A program made the position numbers and the translations under genes. Shown here piece by piece: positions 26,018-34,423 of a DNA stretch of 64,000 nt; within the stretch, counting starts at the first letter, position 1; each line of letters begins with the position of its first letter. The DNA lies in assembly GCA_020403265.1 (NCBI GenBank), contig JADBXZ010000014.1, forward strand, positions 1 through 64,000, read 5' to 3'. The DNA is from Bacteroidota bacterium (GTDB taxonomy: Bacteria > Bacteroidota > Bacteroidia > B-17B0 > Aurantibacillaceae). Under the pieces are notes generated by a model. It had not been told where the DNA came from. It made no database searches and saw nothing but the letters and a program-made list of their open reading frames with translations.

Positions 26018-28606
26018 ATGAATTTTAAAAAATTTATTCCTCACATCGCTGCTGTTGTCATTTTTGCAGTCATTACATTAATTTACTTTAAACCAATGTT
26101 AAGCGGCAAAGAATTAAAACAAGGTGACATTGACCGGCACAAAGGAATGAGTAAAGAAATTGTTGATTACCGAACCACTAAAAAAGCAGAACCATTATGG
26201 ACAAACAGTATGTTTGGTGGTATGCCGGCTTATTTAATTTCTACTTTATATCCGAATAATTTTATAGGAAAATTGGATAATGCATTTAAGCTATTTATCC
26301 CCTTACCTGCAGGCTATGTTTTCTTATACTTTTTAGGTTTTTTTATTTTATTATTGTGTTTAGATGTTGATCCTTGGCTATCAATTATTGGGGCTGTTGC
26401 TTACGGTTTAAGTTCTTACTTTTTAATTATTTTGGAAGCAGGCCACAACAGCAAAGCTAACGCTATTGGTTACTTACCAGCTTTGCTGGGGGGATTTATT
26501 TTATTATTTAAAGGCAAACATTGGTTGGGTTTTGCTTTAATAACATTATTTACCTGCATGGAAATAAATTGCAACCACTTTCAAATAACTTATTACGGTT
26601 ATATTTTAATAGCTGTTGTTTCCATTGGTTACTTATTTCAATTAATAAAAGCTAAAAAAAATTCAGTAATCATCTACGCATTGGTATTCGGATTATTTGG
26701 CACAATAATCGGCATATTACCTAATGCATCTATGATACTAACAACGATGGAATATGGTAAATACAGTACACGTGGCAAAACAGAACTTACAATTGATGCT
26801 GATTTAAAAAGTAACAAAAACAACACCACTAGTGGATTAGACAAAAATTATGCTACACAATGGAGTTATGGAATTGGAGAAACTTTTACCTTTTTGATTC
26901 CTGATTTTAAAGGTGGTGCAAGCAGTGCAATTGGGACAGCCTATCCTGATGCTCTTAAAAAAATCAGCCCGGATTACAGAGATGCCGTAGCAAACAGCAA
27001 TGCTTATTTTGGTGATCAACCATTTACGAGTGGTCCGGTATATATTGGCGCAATTCTTATCTTTTTATGTTTTTTAGGCATGTTTATAGTTAAAAATCCA
27101 ATAAAATGGCCCTTATTTTTGGCCACTTTATTAACAATAGCCTTAAGTTGGGGCAGTAATTTCATGGGATTAACAAACTTCTTCATGGATTTTGTACCTG
27201 GCTATAACAAGTTCAGAGCTGTTTCAATGATACTGGTTGTTGCAGAGCTTACTTTACCTTTGCTTGCCTTATTGACTTTAAATGAGTTAATAAAATATAA
27301 AGATATAAACGAACTGATTCAGTTAAGGTTAATCAAAAAAACAGTAAAACTAAAAACACTGTTATTCGTAAGTGTTGGTGTTATTGGTGGAATTTGTGCA
27401 ATTGGGTATATCGCACCATCAGCTATTAATACATTCAGCGCCCACAATGAAGCAGAGATCATGATAAGCCAATATGTGCAAGGAGGTAATCCTGAATCAC
27501 AGGTTAGGCCTTATGTTACTGATTTAATGCCTCAATTAGAAAAAGCCAGAATGGAAATATTTAAGAGTGATGCCATTCGCTCCCTCGTTTTTATCTTATT
27601 GGCTTTTGGTGCAATCTACTTTTATTTAACAGGTAAGTTAAAAAGAGAGATGCTTTATGCTGCCATTGGTATTTTTGTTTTAATTGATTTATGGTCAGTA
27701 GGTACCCGATATTTGAATGATAAATCTTTTATTACAAAACAAGAAAATCAGCAAAACTTACAAGCAAAATCGGCGGCTGATGATGAAATTTTGAAAGATA
27801 AAACTTTAGGATACCGAGTGTTGAATTTAACATTAAACACGTTTAATGATGCTCAAACCTCTTATTACCATAAATCAATTGGTGGTTATCATGGTGCAAA
27901 ATTAAAAAGATATCAGGAGTTAATCGATTTCCAGTTAATGCCTAATAACGGAGGTGGGGAAATTGGTTTTTTTAGACAAAATGCAGGTAAAGCATTCGCT
28001 AGTGATAGTGCGATTAATGCTTTAATGGGTCAATTAAATGTGATAAACATGCTTAACACTAAATACTTTATTATTCCGGGAGGTGGCGAACAAAGAACAG
28101 AGATACCATTAGAAAATAAGCAAGCAAATGGCCCGGCATGGTTTGTAAAAGAGCTGAAATTTGTAAACAGTGCTGATAGTGAAATCGTTTTAGTAGGTAA
28201 GGTAAATACCAAAACAACCGCTGTAGTGAATGAAAAATTTAAAGGAGAGCTTGGTTTAAAAAATAATTATTCCGGTGAAGGCACTATTAAACTAAGTTCT
28301 TATGAACCAAACGAATTAACCTACGAGTGTAATTCTAAATCTGATAATTTTATTGTTTTTTCTGAAATATATTATCCAAAAGGTTGGAATGCTTATATTA
28401 ACGGAACAATAGTCCCACACGTTCAGGTAAATTATGTTTTAAGAGGTTTACCAATTAAGGCTGGTCAATCTACTATTGTTTTTAAGTTTGAGCCAACTGC
28501 CTACTATACGGGAAATACTTATGCTTTAATTGGCTCGATACTAGTTTTGATTGTTATTGGTTTGGCTCTTTTCATGCATAAAAAGAACAGTGTTATTGTT
28601 AGTTAA
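26018..28606 (+). CDS. YfhO-family multi-spanning membrane protein
   Basis: An 862-residue protein. It has an N-terminal helix, the luminal-loop-like segment with GDIDRHKGMSKE and TNSMFGGMPAYLIS, and then at least ten hydrophobic helices. A soluble C-terminal region carries FSEIYYPKGWNAYINGT and GLPIKAGQSTIVFKFEP, both typical of YfhO. The family is GT-C-like and in Gram-positives takes part in glycosylation of lipoteichoic acid. In Bacteroidota the role is not established. It lies next to the sugar-nucleotide operon, so a role in surface glycan assembly is a reasonable inference. It has its own upstream region and is not in an operon. Confidence 0.8.
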   Translation: MNFKKFIPHIAAVVIFAVITLIYFKPMLSGKELKQGDIDRHKGMSKEIVDYRTTKKAEPLWTNSMFGGMPAYLISTLYPNNFIGKLDNAFKLFIPLPAGYVFLYFLGFFILLLCLDVDPWLSIIGAVAYGLSSYFLIILEAGHNSKANAIGYLPALLGGFILLFKGKHWLGFALITLFTCMEINCNHFQITYYGYILIAVVSIGYLFQLIKAKKNSVIIYALVFGLFGTIIGILPNASMILTTMEYGKYSTRGKTELTIDADLKSNKNNTTSGLDKNYATQWSYGIGETFTFLIPDFKGGASSAIGTAYPDALKKISPDYRDAVANSNAYFGDQPFTSGPVYIGAILIFLCFLGMFIVKNPIKWPLFLATLLTIALSWGSNFMGLTNFFMDFVPGYNKFRAVSMILVVAELTLPLLALLTLNELIKYKDINELIQLRLIKKTVKLKTLLFVSVGVIGGICAIGYIAPSAINTFSAHNEAEIMISQYVQGGNPESQVRPYVTDLMPQLEKARMEIFKSDAIRSLVFILLAFGAIYFYLTGKLKREMLYAAIGIFVLIDLWSVGTRYLNDKSFITKQENQQNLQAKSAADDEILKDKTLGYRVLNLTLNTFNDAQTSYYHKSIGGYHGAKLKRYQELIDFQLMPNNGGGEIGFFRQNAGKAFASDSAINALMGQLNVINMLNTKYFIIPGGGEQRTEIPLENKQANGPAWFVKELKFVNSADSEIVLVGKVNTKTTAVVNEKFKGELGLKNNYSGEGTIKLSSYEPNELTYECNSKSDNFIVFSEIYYPKGWNAYINGTIVPHVQVNYVLRGLPIKAGQSTIVFKFEPTAYYTGNTYALIGSILVLIVIGLALFMHKKNSVIVS

Positions 28607-28689
28607 ATTTAGAAATTGTTTAAACTAATTTGTATTTGTTTTAAAATATTACAACTAATTTTAAGGTAGAAAACATAAAAACTATAAAA

Positions 28690-29007
28690 ATGGCATTAGA
28701 ATTTACAGACGCTAACTTTGAGGAGTTAGTTTTAAAAAGTGACAAACCAGTATTGGTTGATTTTTGGGCAGAATGGTGTGGCCCTTGCCGCATGGTTGGT
28801 CCAGTAGTTGAAGAAATGGCAAAAGAATACGATGGCAAAGCCCTAGTTGGAAAAGTAAATGTTGATTTAAACTCCAACATCAGCGCTAATTATGGTATTA
28901 GAAACATTCCTACTATTTTGTACTTCAAAAATGGCCAGGTAGTTGATAAGCAAGTAGGTGTGGTGCCAAAAGCAACATTAGCGTCGAAGTTAGACGCTCA
29001 ACTATAA
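28690..29007 (+). CDS. trxA: Thioredoxin
   Basis: A 105-residue thioredoxin with active site WAEWCGPCRM (near residues 28-37) and cis-Pro in RNIPTILYFKNG. No signal peptide, so it acts in the cytoplasm as the general disulfide reductase, recharged by the thioredoxin reductase at 46086. It stands alone and is closed by a strong terminator. A second, shorter thioredoxin gene occurs at 34030. Confidence 0.96.
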   Translation: MALEFTDANFEELVLKSDKPVLVDFWAEWCGPCRMVGPVVEEMAKEYDGKALVGKVNVDLNSNISANYGIRNIPTILYFKNGQVVDKQVGVVPKATLASKLDAQL

Positions 29008-29023
29008 TTAAAAATTCTGATTC

Positions 29024-29054
29024 AAAAAAAGCAACCTAATTGGTTGCTTTTTTT
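29024..29054 (+). terminator. Bidirectional terminator after trxA
   Basis: AAAAAAAGCAACC (29024-29036) and GGTTGCTTTTTTT (29042-29054) form a perfect 13-bp stem with a 5-base loop. It lies between convergent trxA and the response-regulator gene and can serve both. Confidence 0.9.
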
Positions 29055-29080
29055 GTGCCTATTTTGATTTGATAAAAAAA

Positions 29081-30139
29081 TCATAGTTTTAGCTTTCTTA
29101 TTTTTTCTGAATCAAGTATGGTGATGTTACTGCCCTTAATTTCAACTAATTTATCTTCTTTAAATTCACTTAAAGTGCGGATAAGAGATTCTGTTGCAGT
29201 TCCTACAATGTTTGCTAAATCCTCTCTTGCAATTGAAATTGTAAATTTTGAATCACTTGATTTTTTATAACGGTCCTCTAAAAGAATTAGCGCTTCAGCA
29301 GTTCTTTTTCTAACCGAACTATAAGCTAGTTTAATCAATTGCTCTTCCTTATCCAATACATCGTTACTTAGCATCTTAATAAAGCGTTTCATAACTGAAG
29401 TGTTGTTATATATCAAATTATAAAAATCCTCTTTAGGAATACAAATCACTTCACAGTCTTCCATACATTCAACCGTTTCTTTATAATCGGTGTTTTCCAA
29501 TAAAGTAATGTATCCAAAAAAATCACCTTCAGCAATTAAATTAATAATAAACTCTTTGCCGTATTCATGTAATTTAACGCTTTTTGCTTTGCCTTTACTC
29601 AAAAAATAAAGATATGTAGGAGTATTACCCTCGCTAAATATGATTTCCTTCTTTCTGTATTTTTTTATTTTTCTTTCGTTTGATAGTTTTTTAAGTTCTT
29701 CAAGGCTTTTGACCTCGTCAAGAAATTTATTTAAACCATCAGAATTTTTTTCAAATTTGCTTTTTACAAGATCAATTTTTTTAAGCCTGCTTTCAACAGC
29801 GTTAAGCAACTCAACATCATCAAAAGGCTTTGTGATATAATCATCAGCTCCAAGTTCCATCCCTTTCCTAAAGTCTGTACGTTCAGTTTTTGCGGTTAAA
29901 AAAATAAATGGAATGCCAGCTGTTACATCATTTTTGCTTAATAAATGAATAACCCCATATCCATCTAATACAGGCATCATAATATCACAAATAATCAAAT
30001 CCGGAATTAGTTTTTGAGCCATCTCAACACCTGTTTTGCCATTATCGGCTTGGTATACCTTATAATTGGCTAGTTCCAGAATCTCTGCTGAATTTTCTCT
30101 AACCTCCTGGTTATCTTCAATTAATAAAATAGTCTTCAT
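29081..30139 (-). CDS. Response regulator with CRP/FNR-type output domain
   Basis: A 352-residue fusion. An N-terminal receiver has the acidic pair ED near residues 8-9, phospho-acceptor Asp in LIICDIMMPVLDGYG, and Lys in ITKPFDD. A short linker leads to a cyclic-nucleotide-binding-like barrel and a Crp-type winged helix with recognition segment TATESLIRTLSEF. There the spaced E and R match the E-x3-R pair used by CRP and FNR to read TGA. No N-terminal FNR-type Fe-S cysteine cluster is seen. The start at 30139 (MKTILLIEDN) is chosen over one 14 codons upstream because the receiver begins there. It overlaps the kinase gene by 23 bp. Confidence 0.88.
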   Translation of the reverse strand: MKTILLIEDNQEVRENSAEILELANYKVYQADNGKTGVEMAQKLIPDLIICDIMMPVLDGYGVIHLLSKNDVTAGIPFIFLTAKTERTDFRKGMELGADDYITKPFDDVELLNAVESRLKKIDLVKSKFEKNSDGLNKFLDEVKSLEELKKLSNERKIKKYRKKEIIFSEGNTPTYLYFLSKGKAKSVKLHEYGKEFIINLIAEGDFFGYITLLENTDYKETVECMEDCEVICIPKEDFYNLIYNNTSVMKRFIKMLSNDVLDKEEQLIKLAYSSVRKRTAEALILLEDRYKKSSDSKFTISIAREDLANIVGTATESLIRTLSEFKEDKLVEIKGSNITILDSEKIRKLKL

Positions 30140-31343
30140 TTGCTGGTTTGTTTGGTAAGGTAATATAAAATTTGGTTCCAATATTTAGTTCACTTTCAAA
30201 ACGAATAGTTCCATTCATTAATTCAACATACTTAGATACAATGTTTAGTCCTAAACCGGTGCCTTGAATGTTAAATGCGTTTTTTCCACGATAAAATCGT
30301 TCAAAAAGTTTATGTTGCTCGTCATTAGGTATACCTATTCCTTCATCCGATACTATTATTTCAATAGCTGTTTCTGTTATGGAAGTACTTAAAGAAATAG
30401 TTTTATGACTATCTGTAAATTTAATGGCATTCGATAACAAATTGAGATAAATGTTTTTTACCATTTGTTTATCCAAGTACACTTGAGTGGCCTCGCCCTT
30501 AAAATCCTCAATTATTTGCTGGTTTTCCTTTTTTAGTACCTGCACTTCTGCAACGCATTCCGTGTGCAAATCAAATAAATTAAACATTGCATAATTAGCG
30601 TAAATTTTTCCTTCTTCCAATTTCCCAACCGATAAAAAATCATTTAAAATCAGTGTAAGATTAGTTACAGAACTTTTTATCCGATTAATATGTTTTAATC
30701 GTTTCTCATCATCTTCTGTTGTGGTATATTTGCTAATTAAAGAGGCCGAAGACAAGATAGCGCTTAGAGGTGTTCTGAATTCATGCGATGCCATTGATAC
30801 AAATCTTGACTTCATTTCATTTAGGTCTATTTCCCTTTGTAAGGAAGAGGCTAACTTTTGTTTGGAAATTTCTAATTCGTTCAATGCTTCTTTTAGAATT
30901 TTAGTTCTTTCTTCAACTTTTAATTCCAATTCAGCATTCAATTGTTTAATTTGATTTTCAACCTTTTTACGCTCAGTAATATCTATAATAAAAGCAATTG
31001 CAAACAATTCTGATTCTTTCTTAAAATAGGACAAGCTTATTTCAACAGGAAATTCTGTACCATCAGATTTAACGGCTAGTAAATCTATGTTTTTACCCAT
31101 TGCTCTGGAATGTGGATTTTGCTTGAAATCATGGCGGTGCTCAATATGCTTTTGCCTTAAGGTCCTTGGTATTAGGTCCTCTACCTTCAATTGAAGTAAT
31201 TGTTCGTTGGTGTACATGAATAATTTTTCCGAACTTGGATTGCAACGAATGATGTTTCCCGCAGAGTTGGCAATTATGATGCCTTCAGACGTGTGTGTGA
31301 ACAATGCATTTAAGCTTTGCTGCTGAAATTCCATATCGAACAT
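30117..31343 (-). CDS. Cytoplasmic PAS-domain sensor histidine kinase
   Basis: A 408-residue kinase. A PAS domain (about residues 8-130) ends with AIAFIIDITERKK, a coiled-coil linker follows, and then the dimerisation box MASHEFRTPL with the phospho-acceptor His. The ATPase has N-box NLLSNAIKF, G1 DEGIGIP and G2 GTGLGLNIV. There is no transmembrane segment or signal peptide, so the signal is sensed in the cytoplasm. No heme or flavin ligand can be assigned from the PAS. It is translationally coupled to the CRP-fused response regulator and divergent from hsp20. Confidence 0.9.
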   Translation of the reverse strand: MFDMEFQQQSLNALFTHTSEGIIIANSAGNIIRCNPSSEKLFMYTNEQLLQLKVEDLIPRTLRQKHIEHRHDFKQNPHSRAMGKNIDLLAVKSDGTEFPVEISLSYFKKESELFAIAFIIDITERKKVENQIKQLNAELELKVEERTKILKEALNELEISKQKLASSLQREIDLNEMKSRFVSMASHEFRTPLSAILSSASLISKYTTTEDDEKRLKHINRIKSSVTNLTLILNDFLSVGKLEEGKIYANYAMFNLFDLHTECVAEVQVLKKENQQIIEDFKGEATQVYLDKQMVKNIYLNLLSNAIKFTDSHKTISLSTSITETAIEIIVSDEGIGIPNDEQHKLFERFYRGKNAFNIQGTGLGLNIVSKYVELMNGTIRFESELNIGTKFYITLPNKPANEDYFIN

Positions 31344-31485
31344 AAGTTACTTCGTTTAAAAGGTTTAAAACATGACAAATATCAGTTTTTTAATTATTTT
31401 TTAGCTAAATAGTTATCAAATTGAATAAAACGACCTCATTTTTATTGTCTAGTTCTTGCGAGGTTTCATAAATAAAACAATGCGA

Positions 31486-31499
31486 TTGATAAACATCAG
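31486..31499 (+). promoter_or_regulatory. FNR/CRP-like box upstream of hsp20
   Basis: TTGAT-AAAC-ATCAG matches the TTGATnnnnATCAA palindrome in 9 of 10 defined bases. Its centre is about 62 bp before the transcription start predicted from the -7 element at 31543, a usual class I activator position. It lies between the divergent kinase gene and hsp20. The CRP-type response regulator encoded next door is the obvious candidate binder. Confidence 0.5.
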
Positions 31500-31542
31500 G
31501 CTAAAAATTAAGTTTTGTCATAAAACCAGCTTAAGAGCTACC

Positions 31543-31550
31543 TAACTTTG
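31543..31550 (+). promoter_or_regulatory. -7 element of the hsp20-usp operon
   Basis: TAACTTTG matches TAnnTTTG exactly, 22 bp before the hsp20 ATG. No TTG lies at the normal 19-bp spacing (the nearest is 25 bp away), which would fit an activator-dependent promoter. Confidence 0.6.
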
Positions 31551-31572
31551 TACCATAAATTCGAAAAAAATT

Positions 31573-32001
31573 ATGGCAATTATTAAATCAAATCAGGGAA
31601 GTTATCCCTCCGTTTTTAATGGTCTGTTTGAGAACCTACCATTATTTGAAAGTGACTTTTTTAATCTACCAAAGTTACCGGCAACTAATGTAAAAGAAAC
31701 TGACAGTGCTTTTCATCTAGAACTGGCTATACCGGGTTTTAAAAAAGAGGATATTAAGGTAAATGTTGAGGAAGATATTTTATCGGTTTCAGCCGAAATT
31801 AAAACTGAAAAAAACGAAAAAAACGAAAAGTTTGCTAGAAGAGAATTCTCGTATTCGTCTTTTAACAGGCAATTTCAATTACCTTCCAATATCAATAAAG
31901 ATAATATAGAGGCGAAGTATGAAAATGGTATTTTGAATTTAACAATTAATAAGTTGGATAAGAATATAGTTTCTAAAAATAAAGTTATCTCAATCAATTA
32001 A
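31573..32001 (+). CDS. Hsp20/alpha-crystallin small heat-shock protein
   Basis: A 142-residue small heat-shock protein. The crystallin domain spans about residues 38-130, with FHLELAIPGFKKEDIKVNVE and the family segment ARREFSYSSFNRQFQLP, then AKYENGILNLTI. A C-terminal VISI motif matches the I-x-I anchor for oligomerisation. It holds unfolding proteins in the cytoplasm without ATP. The usp gene follows after 12 bp, so the two form an operon. Its promoter carries an FNR-like box. Confidence 0.93.
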   Translation: MAIIKSNQGSYPSVFNGLFENLPLFESDFFNLPKLPATNVKETDSAFHLELAIPGFKKEDIKVNVEEDILSVSAEIKTEKNEKNEKFARREFSYSSFNRQFQLPSNINKDNIEAKYENGILNLTINKLDKNIVSKNKVISIN

Positions 32002-32013
32002 ATATAACATATC

Positions 32014-32844
32014 ATGGAGAAAATCTTAGTAGGCGTTGATTTTTCGGAATCATCAAAAAATGCAGCTGTGTATGCAGTTAAGTTTGCATCTTATTTTTCA
32101 GCTCAAGTGGTATTGCTTAATGCCTTTTCAATGCCTGTACCATACCCGGAATCAAGTGTGGTTTTTTCTGTTGATGAATATGAAAAAGAAGCCTACGAAG
32201 GTTTATCCAAATTAAAAGCCGAATTGCATTTGGAAGTACCTCAGATTGACATTCAAATTCTGGCTAAATTAGGTGATGGGGAAGATATAATAAGAGAGGA
32301 ATTAGAATCTAATAAGTATGATTTGGTTATACTTGGAATTAACCCCAATGTTGGGGAGTTATATGAATATTTTATAGGAAGCACTGCAACTGCTTTAGCC
32401 AGAGAAGCAAGTGTACCGGTTTTAATTGTACCAAATCACCTGCATTTTTTTAAAATAAAAAAATTAGGCTATGCGGCTGATTATAATAAAAATTACGAAA
32501 AATCTAATGTCTTAATATTTTTAAAGTATTTCACAACCGTATTCGATGCTGAACTATCTCTGATTAATGTTGTAACAGAAAACGATAAGTATACACTAGA
32601 TATCATTAAACACGAAGAGTATATTAATCAATACCTTGAACCCATTCATCCTAAAACAATTTATTCTTCTAACAAAGATATCTCTGAAGGTTTAATTGAT
32701 GTTGCTAAACGAAACGATATTGATTTATTGGTTACATCACCAGCTAAGCATCATTTCTTTTATGAATGGTATCATGAAAGTAATACTAAAAAATTAGCCT
32801 TTCATATTAATATCCCACTTCTTTGTTTACCGTTTGATATTTAA
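32014..32844 (+). CDS. Tandem universal stress protein (UspA type)
   Basis: A 276-residue protein made of two Usp domains (about 1-148 and 149-276). The first begins with ILVGVDFSESSKNA and ends with the nucleotide-site text GSTATALAREASVPVLIVP. The second is more divergent (DLLVTSPAKHHFFYEWYHES near residues 233-252). Fused Usp pairs are common in Bacteroidota stress regulons. It is the second gene of the hsp20 operon and is closed by a terminator. ATP binding by the first domain is plausible; the second lacks an evident glycine-rich motif. Confidence 0.9.
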   Translation: MEKILVGVDFSESSKNAAVYAVKFASYFSAQVVLLNAFSMPVPYPESSVVFSVDEYEKEAYEGLSKLKAELHLEVPQIDIQILAKLGDGEDIIREELESNKYDLVILGINPNVGELYEYFIGSTATALAREASVPVLIVPNHLHFFKIKKLGYAADYNKNYEKSNVLIFLKYFTTVFDAELSLINVVTENDKYTLDIIKHEEYINQYLEPIHPKTIYSSNKDISEGLIDVAKRNDIDLLVTSPAKHHFFYEWYHESNTKKLAFHINIPLLCLPFDI

Positions 32845-32928
32845 ACTATGTTAACACCTAGCTTATTAAACTAAAAACCCTATTCTTAAATTTGGTTACA
32901 TGATTAAAAAAAGTTATTCCAATACTCT

Positions 32929-32956
32929 AAAAAGCACAGACTACACTGTGCTTTTT
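32929..32956 (+). terminator. Terminator after usp
   Basis: AAAAAGCACAG (32929-32939) pairs with CTGTGCTTTTT (32946-32956) across six bases, an 11-bp perfect stem with T-run. Confidence 0.88.
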
Positions 32957-32995
32957 AATTAAACTGAAATAATATTTACTTATGTAACTTTTGTG

Positions 32996-33026
32996 ACCAA
33001 CTAATAAGTTGGTAGCCTTAACTTTA
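32996..33026 (+). promoter_or_regulatory. 18-bp dyad operator and -7 element of the DUF983 operon
   Basis: ACCAACT-AATA-AGTTGGT (32996-33013) is a perfect 7-4-7 inverted repeat, followed after 5 bp by TAACTTTA (33019-33026), which fits TAnnTTTR. The dyad covers the place expected for RNA polymerase between -33 and -7, which suggests a repressor or a MerR-like twist activator. The protein that binds it is unknown. Confidence 0.55.
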
Positions 33027-33045
33027 CATCATTAAATTCTATCAT

Positions 33046-33465
33046 ATGTTATTATTCAGAATGCTTTATTCAACCTTTGCAAATAAATGTTCAAGATGCA
33101 ACGAAGGCGATGTGTTTAAAAGCAAAAATCCCTACAATTTAAAAAGGATGTTTGAAATGCACACACATTGTAGTAACTGTGGCTTAAAATATGAAAAAGA
33201 GACGAGTTTCTTTTATGGTGCCATGTATGTTTCTTACGCCATTTCATCAGGCTGGTTCATAATATGGTATATTATACAAAACTATCTACTTAATTGGGAT
33301 TTATTAACCTTTGCTTTTTTTGTTTCAGGCTTTATTTTGATAGTATCTCCACTAACTATGAGATGGTCGAGAATAATTTGGTTAAATTTTTTCTACAAAT
33401 ACAAAAAAGAATTTTCTAAAAAAAATAAATCCTGTAACTTTAATACCAGTGAATATGCTTCATAA
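33046..33465 (+). CDS. DUF983 membrane protein with two CxxC pairs
   Basis: A 139-residue protein with CSRC (near residue 17) and CSNC (near residue 46) zinc-ribbon-like pairs, then two hydrophobic helices (about 65-85 and 92-112). This is the DUF983 layout. The molecular role is not known; relatives often lie near cytochrome oxidase or stress genes. It is the first gene of a five-frame unit and its last codons overlap the rhodanese start. Confidence 0.8.
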   Translation: MLLFRMLYSTFANKCSRCNEGDVFKSKNPYNLKRMFEMHTHCSNCGLKYEKETSFFYGAMYVSYAISSGWFIIWYIIQNYLLNWDLLTFAFFVSGFILIVSPLTMRWSRIIWLNFFYKYKKEFSKKNKSCNFNTSEYAS

Positions 33466-33769
33466 AATAAAACAATTATTAGGCATAGAGCCACCAACTG
33501 ATTACAAGGCCATTGTTGCCAATGGCGGACTAATTATAGATGTTCGTACTAGAGAAGAGTGCCAGCAAGGTCACATAAAAGGATCAATTAATGTACCTTT
33601 AAACGTATTAATGGCTAACCTTTCAAAATTAAAAACAAATAAACCAATTATTACTTGCTGTGCTTCCGGCATGAGAAGCGCCAGTGCAAAAAGCATGTTG
33701 GTGTCTAAAGGCTATAAAGACGTATACAATGGCGGTGGTTGGCATAGCTTACAATATAAACTCAAATAA
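33455..33769 (+). CDS. Rhodanese-like sulfurtransferase
   Basis: A 104-residue single rhodanese domain with IIDVRTREECQQGHIKGSIN and the active-site loop CCASGMRS (second Cys of the pair likely catalytic, near residue 69). Single-domain rhodaneses pass sulfane sulfur between thiols. The ATG at 33455 overlaps the DUF983 stop; a GTG six bases upstream is an alternative. It is followed by a small Cys-rich membrane protein, so the pair resembles the two halves of YgaP-type proteins. Confidence 0.9.
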   Translation: MLHKIKQLLGIEPPTDYKAIVANGGLIIDVRTREECQQGHIKGSINVPLNVLMANLSKLKTNKPIITCCASGMRSASAKSMLVSKGYKDVYNGGGWHSLQYKLK

Positions 33770-33776
33770 TTACAAC

Positions 33777-34028
33777 ATGAAAAACAGACTAACAACAGGT
33801 TGGAATTTTATTAGAATTGCATTTACAGTTTTAGGTTTATTTATGCTAATTCATTCTATTTTTGATAAAGAGTATTTAAGCAGTATACTGGGAGGTTATT
33901 TGGCAATAATGGGATTATTCGGAATCGGCTGCGCATCCGGTAGTTGCTGTGTAACTGGCACTTGCAGCTCTTCTAAAAAAACAGAAATTACAAACGAAAA
34001 GGATGTGTTTTACCAGGAAATAAAATAA
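33777..34028 (+). CDS. Small cysteine-rich membrane protein (DUF2892-like)
   Basis: An 83-residue protein with two hydrophobic stretches (about 8-25 and 33-48) and a tail GCASGSCCVTGTCSSS with four cysteines. Fusions of a rhodanese domain with such a two-helix segment occur in YgaP, so here the halves are separate genes. The tail could bind metal or take part in thiol exchange. I chose the ATG at 33777, 8 bp after the rhodanese stop; a longer frame further upstream would overlap the rhodanese gene. Confidence 0.7.
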   Translation: MKNRLTTGWNFIRIAFTVLGLFMLIHSIFDKEYLSSILGGYLAIMGLFGIGCASGSCCVTGTCSSSKKTEITNEKDVFYQEIK

Positions 34029-34029
34029 T

Positions 34030-34323
34030 ATGAAAACGTTTAAAAATTTAATTAATTCCGATCAGTTAACTCTGGTTGATTTTTATGCAGAGTGGTGTGG
34101 ACCTTGTAAAACCATGAAACCCATTTTAGAAGACTTAAAAAGAAAAATTGGCGACAAAGCCACCATTATTAAAATAGATGTAGATAAAAATCAAGAAGCT
34201 GCCGCAGCCTATTCTATTAGAAGTGTGCCTACCTTAATGCTTTTTAAAGCAGGTAAAATTGTTTGGCAACAAGCTGGGGTTGTTTCTTCTAACGATCTCA
34301 GTAAAATCATAGATGCTCATTAA
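34030..34323 (+). CDS. Short thioredoxin of the rhodanese operon
   Basis: A 97-residue thioredoxin fold with active site YAEWCGPCKTM (near residues 20-30) and cis-Pro in RSVPTLMLFKAG. It has no signal peptide. It starts 1 bp after the preceding stop and ends the DUF983-rhodanese-membrane protein-thioredoxin unit. It likely reduces persulfide or disulfide on the rhodanese or the Cys-rich membrane partner; this is inference from context. It is clearly different from the TrxA at 28690. Confidence 0.92.
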   Translation: MKTFKNLINSDQLTLVDFYAEWCGPCKTMKPILEDLKRKIGDKATIIKIDVDKNQEAAAAYSIRSVPTLMLFKAGKIVWQQAGVVSSNDLSKIIDAH

Positions 34324-34355
34324 ACGTCGACATGTGTTAAAGATCATTTTAATAA

Positions 34356-34369
34356 CTGATTTTTATCAA
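34356..34369 (+). promoter_or_regulatory. FNR/CRP-like box upstream of the DUF465 gene
   Basis: CTGAT-TTTT-ATCAA matches TTGATnnnnATCAA in 9 of 10 defined bases. If TAATTTAG at 34392-34399 is the -7 element, the box is centred near -41.5, the class II activator position. Another possible -7 (AACTTTTG, 34375-34382) would put it closer and favour repression. Confidence 0.5.
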
Positions 34370-34423
34370 TACTAAACTTTTGCAAGCAACGTAATTTAGT
34401 GGTATAAACTAAAAATTACTATT

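Noticed and set aside
30140-30181. Longer N-terminus for the CRP-fused response regulator
   Set aside because: The extra 14 residues precede the receiver fold and only extend the overlap with the kinase gene; the Met directly before KTILLIEDN is the better start.
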